64,000 nucleotides of DNA, taken from positions 128,663 to 192,662 of the forward strand of contig DJQV01000018.1 of the NCBI GenBank assembly GCA_002438805.1, given 5' to 3'. Below, one piece after another: positions 36,239 through 43,456 of this stretch. Both the position numbers and the translations under genes were made by a program. The stretch comes from Bacteroidales bacterium UBA6377 (GTDB lineage: Bacteria; Bacteroidota; Bacteroidia; Bacteroidales; UBA932). The notes under the pieces were generated by a model. The model had not been told where the DNA came from and did not search any database. It saw nothing but the letters and a program-made list of their open reading frames with translations. The first letter of the stretch is position 1. Every line of letters starts with the position of its first letter.

Positions 36239-37311
36239 AGCACCTTATAGACCCGATGGACCTCACACGTGAGGAGACAGACCAGATAATCGCCCTTGCG
36301 GAGGACATAATCAAGGACAGGACCAAATACCAGGATCTCATGGCGCACCGCAAACTCGCCACCCTCTTCTACGAGCCGAGCACACGCACGCGCCTGAGCT
36401 TCACCTCTGCGATGATGGAGTTGGGAGGTAATGTCCTCGGCTTCTCCGATGCCAAGAGTTCTTCAGTCAGCAAGGGCGAGACAGTGCAGGACACCATACG
36501 CGTGGTCGGATGCTTCGCCGACATCATAGCGATGCGTCACCATCTGGAGGGAGCGCCGCTCGTGGCCGCTGAAGTGGCCAAGGTGCCGATCATCAATGCC
36601 GGGGACGGCAGCCACAGCCACCCTACACAGACGCTCACGGATCTTCTGACCATCAAGCGCGAACTCGGACGGATAGACGGGATCACCATCGGCTTCTGCG
36701 GAGACCTTCGCTTCGGGCGCACTGTGCACTCCCTCATCAAGGCCCTTTCCCGCTACAAGGATGTCAGGGTCGTGCTGATCGCCCCAGACGAACTCAGGCT
36801 TCCTGACTACATCAAACAGGACGTCTGCGACAGCAAGGGCATAGAATACAAGGAGACCGGCAATCTGGACGAAGTTCTTCCGGAGCTCGATGTGCTCTAC
36901 ATGACGAGAGTCCAGAAGGAGCGGTTCCTGGACGAGGACGAGTTCGACAGGGTCAAGGACAGCTTCGTGCTGGACGCGAGGAGAATGTCACTCGCCAAGG
37001 AGAAGATGGCCGTGCTGCACCCTCTCCCGAGGGTCAACGAGATCCTCACCGAAGTGGATGCCGACCCGCGCGCCGCTTATTTCCGCCAGGTGGAGAACGG
37101 CAAATTCGTCCGCATGGCTCTGATATGCAAGTTGCTTGAGTGGAAAGACGACAGCAGCCATACCATGCCTCAGGAAGAGTGGCTGACCGACCCGTCACTG
37201 CACTGCAGCAATCCTAAGTGCATCTGCAACAACGAGAAAGTCGAACCGCGCTTCAAACGCACCACCGGCCGGGTGACCCGCTGCTGGTACTGTGACGCCA
37301 AGGTGCGGTAA
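36235..37311 (+). CDS. pyrB: Aspartate carbamoyltransferase with fused PyrI-type zinc domain
   Basis: A 358-residue protein. Residues 1 to about 305 are a catalytic ATCase chain: carbamoyl-phosphate loop STRTR in YEPSTRTRLSF, the active-site HPTQ in SHPTQTLTDLL, and the aspartate-site HPLPRV. The last 40 residues form a four-cysteine site, C324-x4-C329-x20-C350-x2-C353, that closely resembles the zinc domain at the end of PyrI (family pattern CPNPxCI...C.YC). The nucleotide-binding half of PyrI is missing and no separate pyrI is in the operon. In E. coli the zinc domain holds the catalytic and regulatory chains together, so here it may stabilise assembly without CTP control. It is the last pyr gene and converges on an ATPase gene. 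Confidence 0.93.
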   Translation: MKHLIDPMDLTREETDQIIALAEDIIKDRTKYQDLMAHRKLATLFYEPSTRTRLSFTSAMMELGGNVLGFSDAKSSSVSKGETVQDTIRVVGCFADIIAMRHHLEGAPLVAAEVAKVPIINAGDGSHSHPTQTLTDLLTIKRELGRIDGITIGFCGDLRFGRTVHSLIKALSRYKDVRVVLIAPDELRLPDYIKQDVCDSKGIEYKETGNLDEVLPELDVLYMTRVQKERFLDEDEFDRVKDSFVLDARRMSLAKEKMAVLHPLPRVNEILTEVDADPRAAYFRQVENGKFVRMALICKLLEWKDDSSHTMPQEEWLTDPSLHCSNPKCICNNEKVEPRFKRTTGRVTRCWYCDAKVR

Positions 37312-37327
37312 AAGCCAACTGGCCATA

Positions 37328-38500
37328 TCAATACAGGAATCCGAACATCCACAGCGGCACTTGGTTATCGAACACATACTCAATTGAATCCTTGACCACA
37401 TAGGCGTCTTTCAGATTGGATATCTGTTTCTTTCCCTTGCTGCGCCCACCGACCTCGAAAGTCTTTCCGTCAATCTCAAAATCTGATACGGGGGACTCTA
37501 CAGTATCATATTTCTGTCTGGTCCAACAATAAAATATAGTCTCCCGGGCATTACCCGTTTCCGGATTTTCACCTGAAAGGACATACGACATGTTGGAATT
37601 GTGGAGATAAATCTTGTCCATCTTGCGAAGAACGGCATCCCCATTGGCTTTCATACGGAGGACAGAGACAAGTTCGGCTTTTTCCAGATACTCCAGATAC
37701 CTTGGAAGTTCGTCACGGCTCAATTCCAAGTCTCTGGCCATATCCGAGAAATTAATCTTGACCGGGACGCTCTTGGAGATGTAGTACATGAACTTCTTGA
37801 GTTTCTGTGTGGCAGCGATGGTCATTCTGGCGTACTGGGGAATGTCAACCTCAATGGTCGTGTTGATGACTTGCCGCATGCGAGTTTCGAATTCGGGCTC
37901 CTGAAAGAAGGGGTAGCAGCCTTTTTTCATATAGTCGCCGAAGTATTTCAGCGGTCTCTCGGTCCCATAAGGGAAATCCACTTTTCCTCGCAGCACCTCT
38001 TCCAGACTGGCCGATTTCAAAGACCAGCCATTACGCAGGTTCAGGTACTCACGGAATGACCATACAGGAAGATGGTACTCAATGACTCGGCGGCTTAGAT
38101 CAGCACCCCCTTCTTTGAGGTCCAGCAGGGAACTGCCGGAATATACGACATGCAGCAGCGGCAGACTGTCGTATATATTCTTGACCTCCCGGCTCCAGCC
38201 AGGATATTTATGGATTTCATCTATATACAGGTATTTCCCGCCACGGGCGAAGAAATTTCTGGCAGTATCAAGAAGGGTATGGGCGCTGAAATATATGTCA
38301 TCAGCAATCACGTAAAGTGATTCATCCCTGTTTCCTGCCCTTCTGATGTGCTGTAAGATAAGAGTGGATTTACCGACTCCTTTTTGACCGAGTATACCTA
38401 AGACGCGGACATCCCAATTTATGGTGTCATGCTGCGCCCGGAAGAAGTTCATCGGAGTCAGTTCCAGAAGTTGATTGAATTGTTCATAAAGTGCCTGCAT
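37328..38500 (-). CDS. AAA_14 / DUF4143-type ATPase
   Basis: A 390-residue orphan ATPase with Walker A GQKGVGKS (38-45), Walker B YLYIDE (90-95), a winged-helix segment (about 235-290), and a C-terminal DUF4143-like region ending DFEIDGKTFEVGGRSKGKKQ, which resembles a degenerate PD-(D/E)XK nuclease core. The family is highly duplicated and mobile in Bacteroidetes and has no settled function. It converges on pyrB with 16 bases between stop codons, and a collapsed homologue lies 240 bases upstream. The gene is richer in A and T than the pyr genes. Confidence 0.85.
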   Translation of the reverse strand: MQALYEQFNQLLELTPMNFFRAQHDTINWDVRVLGILGQKGVGKSTLILQHIRRAGNRDESLYVIADDIYFSAHTLLDTARNFFARGGKYLYIDEIHKYPGWSREVKNIYDSLPLLHVVYSGSSLLDLKEGGADLSRRVIEYHLPVWSFREYLNLRNGWSLKSASLEEVLRGKVDFPYGTERPLKYFGDYMKKGCYPFFQEPEFETRMRQVINTTIEVDIPQYARMTIAATQKLKKFMYYISKSVPVKINFSDMARDLELSRDELPRYLEYLEKAELVSVLRMKANGDAVLRKMDKIYLHNSNMSYVLSGENPETGNARETIFYCWTRQKYDTVESPVSDFEIDGKTFEVGGRSKGKKQISNLKDAYVVKDSIEYVFDNQVPLWMFGFLY

Positions 38501-38656
38501 GATATATTGCGGTGTTTATCCGGCACAAATATAAGAAAATTGCTGAACTTTACATGCAACTTTCAGAGAAAACTGCGGAGTTTTATCCGCAGATAGACAT
38601 CGTTATTGCAAGGTGTGGTGTACAGCAGAAAGGCGTTTTCTGTACGGCGGAAGATC

Positions 38657-38772
38657 CGGGTACAGGTTAGAGTGGAATAGTTGGAAAACGCTATAACCCG
38701 GCTTATAAAACGTTGTCCTGTCGCATTTTGTGGCGCAGGTTATAGGGTGAAAGCCGAGGATAGGCTAGAACC
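38657..38772. repeat. Paired-hairpin repeat, copy 1
   Basis: Two short inverted repeats in tandem: GGTTAGAG (38665) with CTATAACCCGG (38691), then GGTTATAG (38738) with CTAGAACC (38765). Arm starts are at offsets 0, 26, 73 and 100. A copy with different spacer sequence but nearly the same offsets lies at 63871-63980. The region 38501-38739 holds nothing else I can identify. Confidence 0.65.
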
Positions 38773-39003
38773 TAGTATTCCCGAGGAAAACAGACAATCC
38801 CACGGGACAACGAGTCCGTCGGACGTTGTCATAGCCCTGTCACCGGCGTAGATGACGGACTTCTTTGTGCTGTCCGCCCCCGAGAGAGAGCCCCAGAAAT
38901 TCAGCCCCTTGAAGAAATCACGAGAAAATGTGGCTCCGGACTTTATCTCATAGCCGGACTGACGCGGGCCGGTCAATGTGACAAATGGGCATTCTGCTGA
39001 CAT
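38740..39003 (-). pseudogene. Collapsed remnant of a DUF4143-type ATPase
   Basis: An 87-codon frame joins the start of an AAA_14 ATPase (ECPFVTLTGPRQSG, the Walker A lead-in without KTT) directly to the end of a DUF4143 domain (YEIKSGATFSRDFFKGLNFW, then TSDGLVVPW). The roughly 300 residues normally between are missing, including the rest of the P-loop, so it cannot bind ATP. It looks like an internal deletion that kept the frame. Confidence 0.75.
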
Positions 39004-39027
39004 CTGACTATCACCATCAATAATTGC

Positions 39028-40884
39028 CTAGAACTGGAAGTATATGAACGCCTGGAGTTCGGCGGTGATGAACTGGTAGACGATGAAGACCACGGCGACG
39101 ACCGCGATGGCCATCAGCGGCAGAGGGAGGAGAGCGAAGTTGATCCGGTACCACCTCTTCCAGCGCGACGGCAGCCAGTGGATGAACAAGCCGAGCACGA
39201 TCAAGGCGAAGACTTTCCAGTACTCCGCGCAGATCTGCGGGATCAGGCTCCAGTCCCAGGCGGAACCGATCTGCTGCACCATATTGCGCGCCGTGCTCCA
39301 AGCCACCTCGTTGGCCGTGGCCGGATCAAGGTTGCTTCCGCTCCGGAAAAACAGACGCGTGAAAGTGACGAACACAAACGTCTGCGCCACACCCCAGACA
39401 TAGCCCAGCCGTCCGCATCCCTTCCCCCGGCAGAGGTGATAGACAAAGCGCACAAGCGTGCCGAGCCACACCAGAGCAGCCCAGACAAAGAGCAGGTTCC
39501 ACACCGGAGCCGGGACGAGACGTGAAAGAAGCCCCAGAGACAGGGCAAGCAGACTCACCAGCGCCATCCTCAGAGTCCAGGACATGTCTTTCCAGAACTG
39601 ATAGACAATCAGCCCGATGCCGTTGAGTCCGCCCCAGATGATGAAGTTCCACGAAGCTCCGTGCCACATTCCGCCGAGCAGCATCGTGATGAAACGGTTG
39701 ATGTTCGCGAGAATCTTCTTGCGCCTCTCCGGGAAACAGCGCGCCACGACACCGAGCACCAGAGCAATCACGATGAACACCAGAGACACCACCCACTGAC
39801 CTGAAAGCATCACGGCGATCAGCGCAAACAGCACGATCCAGAAATACGTGCCGAACGTGGCATTGCGGTTGCCGCCGAGAGGGATATAGAGATACGACTT
39901 GAGCCAACGGCTGAGCGACATGTGCCAGCGCCGCCAGAAATCCTGCGGGTTCGACGCCTTATAAGGAGAATTGAAGTTCTGCGGAAGATAGAAGCCCATC
40001 AGCATGGCCACACCGATGGCGATGTCCGTGTAGCCCGAGAAATCGGCATAGACCTGGAGCGAATAGCCGAAGAGTGCCGTGAGGTTCTCAAAGCCCGTAA
40101 AAAGGAGCGGGTTCTCAAAGACGCGGTCAATGAAGTTGACAGCAATATAGTCGCTCAGTATCAGTTTCTTGGCCAGTCCGTTGAGAATCCAGAACACCGC
40201 AAGCCCGAACTGCCTGCGCCCGAGGTTGAAAGGCTTGTAGAGCTGCGGGATGAACTCGCTCGCCCTCACGATAGGCCCTGCCACAAGTTGAGGGAAAAAG
40301 CTCACATAGAAACCGAAATCCAGAATGTTGTCCACAGGTTTCACCTCCCTCCGGTAGACATCAACCGTATAGCTGATCACCTGGAAGATGAAGAACGAGA
40401 TCCCGACAGGCAGCACTATGCTGTCCACCCGGAACAGCTCCCGCCCCGCGATGGCATTTCCAAGCGCACCGAACACGTCCGTCACCTTGATCTGAACCCC
40501 CGTCAAGGAATACATCAGGTCGGCAAAGAAGTAACTGTACTTGAAATAGCAGAGCAGAAGCAGGTCAACGCAGACGCTCAGCACCAGCCAGGCACGCCTC
40601 CGCCTCAGGTCGACAGAAGCAGCTATCCTCTTGGCTATCAAGAAATCAGAGCACGTCACAAAGAGCAGTATCAGCACCGACAGCCCGCTGGTCTTGAAGT
40701 AGAACAGCAGACTGGTGAAGAAAAGGAAACTGTTGCGCAGCAGCCGCCTGTCGCCTATCAAGGCAAACACGGCATAGACTATGGCAAAGAAAGCCCAGAA
40801 ATAGAACTGGGTGAAAAGCAGGGGCGAGTTGGGGTCAAACGAGAACAGCCGCCGCAGGAAAGTCCATATCACACTGAGATCCAT
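39028..40884 (-). CDS. MBOAT-family O-acyltransferase (AlgI-like)
   Basis: A 618-residue polytopic membrane protein of the MBOAT family. The signature region is visible as LVAGPIVRASEFIPQL, PQDFWRRWHMSLSRWLKSYL and the conserved active-site histidine in MLLGGMWHGASWNFIIWG. More than ten hydrophobic helices span the chain. Relatives such as AlgI transfer acetyl groups across the membrane to exported polysaccharides. Two SGNH-fold periplasmic proteins are encoded directly upstream in the same operon, the usual partners (AlgJ/AlgX-like) that move the acyl group on to sugar. The polymer modified is unknown. Confidence 0.92.
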   Translation of the reverse strand: MDLSVIWTFLRRLFSFDPNSPLLFTQFYFWAFFAIVYAVFALIGDRRLLRNSFLFFTSLLFYFKTSGLSVLILLFVTCSDFLIAKRIAASVDLRRRRAWLVLSVCVDLLLLCYFKYSYFFADLMYSLTGVQIKVTDVFGALGNAIAGRELFRVDSIVLPVGISFFIFQVISYTVDVYRREVKPVDNILDFGFYVSFFPQLVAGPIVRASEFIPQLYKPFNLGRRQFGLAVFWILNGLAKKLILSDYIAVNFIDRVFENPLLFTGFENLTALFGYSLQVYADFSGYTDIAIGVAMLMGFYLPQNFNSPYKASNPQDFWRRWHMSLSRWLKSYLYIPLGGNRNATFGTYFWIVLFALIAVMLSGQWVVSLVFIVIALVLGVVARCFPERRKKILANINRFITMLLGGMWHGASWNFIIWGGLNGIGLIVYQFWKDMSWTLRMALVSLLALSLGLLSRLVPAPVWNLLFVWAALVWLGTLVRFVYHLCRGKGCGRLGYVWGVAQTFVFVTFTRLFFRSGSNLDPATANEVAWSTARNMVQQIGSAWDWSLIPQICAEYWKVFALIVLGLFIHWLPSRWKRWYRINFALLPLPLMAIAVVAVVFIVYQFITAELQAFIYFQF

Positions 40885-42099
40885 CTATCTGGCAGAGTTG
40901 CGGTCTTCCATCAGGGCCTCGAAGAACAGGTCCCCGAGCAAAGTGTAGCCCTCGTCCGTAAAATGCAGCCTGTCAGGCTTGACAAGTCCGAGGTTTTTCC
41001 AGCGCTGCACGGAATGCGCCCCACCCATGAGACCGTAGAGGTCCCAGACCCCGGCACCGTATTCCCCGGCCAGCTCCATCATTGCCTTGCGTACCGCAGG
41101 TGCGTTCTCGTTGTAGGTCATCCCCCTCCTGATGTAACGGTAACTGTCGTTGTTCGTTATGAATATTATGGCGCAGTCCGGGTTGACCCGATGAATCATC
41201 TCGATGAGACGGCGGTAGTTGTCCTTGAACCTGCCGGGCTTGAAATCCTTGGCAGTGCAGGCCGAGTCGTTGATGCCCAGGGCGAGGATTGCTAGGTCCG
41301 GGTTGACCAGTCTCAGATCACGTTCCAGATCGGGGCACTTGTCCAGCCAGGTGGTGAGTTTGGCCCCGTTGACCCCGGACGTATAATAGTTCACCCCGGG
41401 TCTGCCGCTGATGGGCTGGATCCCGGTGAGGGTGAAAGTTTCCCCGGAGGGGATCTCGAATCCCACGGTCACGCTGTCTGCCCGGGACGGGAGACTGAAG
41501 AGGTAACTCGCTGTGAGCGAGTCATAACTGTGCCTCAATGTGTCGGCGCCGCTTACGACATAGGGACAGGCCCTCACAGACGAGCCGTAGCCCAGCACGC
41601 GCAGCCGGGAAAATGACCAGAGACTGACGGAGTCGGGGCTGACATTGAAACTGACGGACGCGCTGCTGTCTGAAGTCCGCGCCCCGAAGCCGGTGATGCC
41701 GTAGCGGGGTTTTTCCAGCTTCGAGTTGAGAGTCATCATCGGGGCTTCCCAAGTCCCCGTGTACGAGATGCGGTAGCTCTTGTCAGAGTTGGTCTTGCAA
41801 AGCCGTCTCGGGAAAAGGAAGCCCCTGTCTCCGCGCGGCGCGATGGAGTCGAGGTCGTTCATTATCCTGTTCGGGAAATATGCCGCCTGCACATGGGAGC
41901 CGCCTATGTGCCAGATGTTTACATTCCCCTGCCCCGTGGAGACAAGGCTGTCGAGCTTGGCAAGGAAACGGTCCTGTGCGCTGCGCCCGCCCGGGAACAC
42001 GAGGGCGGAGTTTTCAGTCTTCACGCAGTCGGGGAGCTCCCTGCTAACGAGAATGGCGGGCAGCAGCAGGGCAAGAAGCGGCAAGATCTTATTTTTCAT
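40885..42099 (-). CDS. SGNH-fold hydrolase/acyltransferase, secreted
   Basis: A 404-residue protein with an N-terminal signal (MKNKILPLLALLLPAILVS). The SGNH blocks are visible: WHIGGSHVQA (block I, with GGS in place of GDS), LGINDSA (block III asparagine) and PDRLHFTDEG (block V D-x-x-H). It is expected in the periplasm or at the outer membrane. Its stop abuts the MBOAT start and its ATG at 42099 overlaps the preceding SGNH gene by 11 bases; the longer open frame lies inside that gene. Together they probably acylate a surface polymer. Confidence 0.85.
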   Translation of the reverse strand: MKNKILPLLALLLPAILVSRELPDCVKTENSALVFPGGRSAQDRFLAKLDSLVSTGQGNVNIWHIGGSHVQAAYFPNRIMNDLDSIAPRGDRGFLFPRRLCKTNSDKSYRISYTGTWEAPMMTLNSKLEKPRYGITGFGARTSDSSASVSFNVSPDSVSLWSFSRLRVLGYGSSVRACPYVVSGADTLRHSYDSLTASYLFSLPSRADSVTVGFEIPSGETFTLTGIQPISGRPGVNYYTSGVNGAKLTTWLDKCPDLERDLRLVNPDLAILALGINDSACTAKDFKPGRFKDNYRRLIEMIHRVNPDCAIIFITNNDSYRYIRRGMTYNENAPAVRKAMMELAGEYGAGVWDLYGLMGGAHSVQRWKNLGLVKPDRLHFTDEGYTLLGDLFFEALMEDRNSAR

Positions 42100-43456
42100 T
42101 CTTTTTCCTCCAAAGGTAATAGTCATAATAGAGCAGGAAACTGTCACTGAACATCTCTCCCACCCTGGCCGAGCCGCGCGGGGTGAAATGAACATAGTCG
42201 GAGCCGGCAAGCGGCGGGGCCGCACCAACCCAGTCAAGCATGGAGTTAAGGCCGCCCATGGCACCGTAAATATCCCAGTACGCGGCATTTTCAGAGACGG
42301 CGGCAGCACGCAGGGAATCTACCAGTTCCGGGAGAACAGGGTATGTCTGGCGCTTCCCGTTGATGGAGGTGGACATGTCAGACGGCCCGATGAAGACAAG
42401 CGTGGCCTGCGGGGCAAGTTTGTGCAGGTAGCGCAGTTGCCGGCGCACCGAGGAGGCGTAGCCGGAGACGGCCTTGGTGGTGGAGATATACGGCACCGTG
42501 TTTCCCCCATACTGGAGGAGGATGAGGCGGACGTTCTCTTCACGGTAGAAACTCCGCAGCTGCGCGGCGTCCATCGCCGTGAAGACCAGACCCGAACAAC
42601 CGCGCATCGCCACGTTGTCCACCCTCACACCGCTGTCAGTATCGAGAAGGATGCCGTAGATGTCGGCATGGCCGGAAAGGGAAAGGCTGGCCTTGGCACT
42701 GCTGTCAGGCAGCTGGAACACGGCCTTTTCTATCGGGCCGTCACCCTCCAGGCTAACGCTCCTGCCACCGCAGCCGGCTGTCAGAGTGCCTTCTATGTTG
42801 CCTGCCACAAGTGTGAGGCGGTTGAAGAGTTTCTGCCCCTTGCCGCGGGAGCGTACCGGGGAGAAAGACAATGTCATGGTCGTGTCCAGATGCACGAAGT
42901 CCCCGTAAGGGCCGAACTGTCTGAGGCCTTCGGGTTTCTCGCCGAAGACGGTGAATCTCTCAAGTTCAGAGGAAGCGCTCACGGCCATAGCCGGGGTGAA
43001 ATAGCGGCGCGCCGGAAGCATCCCCTGCCCGTCTCCGCCGAATCGCTCTTGAAGAGCATTGCGTATGGCAGAAGTGATCCTGTCCTCCTCTATCTGGGAG
43101 TCTCCGTAATGTATGATTCTCACCGGATTACGCCCTGCGTCTTCAAGGGCTTCGAAGATCGGGTCGAAGAAAGCCGGATCATCGGACGGGAGGTAGAATC
43201 TGGCCGGATCCGAATCGAAAAATTCTTTGAAACGGTCATCCTCCGCCCTGCGGACGGCCTCTTTGCGGCTTTCAAGCAGTTCTTCCGGGGACACACGCGC
43301 CTGCTCCGGCTGCGCACCCTCAAGGATGTCAGCCACCGACGGAAAACGGAGCTCCAGCGCCCCGGCCTTCACTCCCCCGGACGGGAAGACGGCGCTGACA
43401 AGGGCCAGCATGGCGATCACGGACAATATGAAAATCAATACAGCACTGCGTCTCAT
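42089..43456 (-). CDS. SGNH/GDSL-type protein, membrane-anchored or secreted
   Basis: A 455-residue protein with an N-terminal hydrophobic anchor or signal (about 5-25). Residues 30-90 are charged and helical. The SGNH core follows: IHYGDSQIEED (block I, GDSQ), ILLQYGGNTV (block III-like), and DYVHFTPRGSA (block V, D-x-x-H). It lies between uvrB, which it overlaps by 4 bases, and the second SGNH gene. A role in surface-polymer acylation is inferred from the MBOAT neighbour. Confidence 0.83.
   Translation of the reverse strand: MRRSAVLIFILSVIAMLALVSAVFPSGGVKAGALELRFPSVADILEGAQPEQARVSPEELLESRKEAVRRAEDDRFKEFFDSDPARFYLPSDDPAFFDPIFEALEDAGRNPVRIIHYGDSQIEEDRITSAIRNALQERFGGDGQGMLPARRYFTPAMAVSASSELERFTVFGEKPEGLRQFGPYGDFVHLDTTMTLSFSPVRSRGKGQKLFNRLTLVAGNIEGTLTAGCGGRSVSLEGDGPIEKAVFQLPDSSAKASLSLSGHADIYGILLDTDSGVRVDNVAMRGCSGLVFTAMDAAQLRSFYREENVRLILLQYGGNTVPYISTTKAVSGYASSVRRQLRYLHKLAPQATLVFIGPSDMSTSINGKRQTYPVLPELVDSLRAAAVSENAAYWDIYGAMGGLNSMLDWVGAAPPLAGSDYVHFTPRGSARVGEMFSDSFLLYYDYYLWRKKNEK

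Noticed and set aside
39922..41295. A 457-codon plus-strand open frame
   Set aside because: It runs antisense through the MBOAT and SGNH genes, whose motifs are clear. The frame is open because of GC-rich codon structure.
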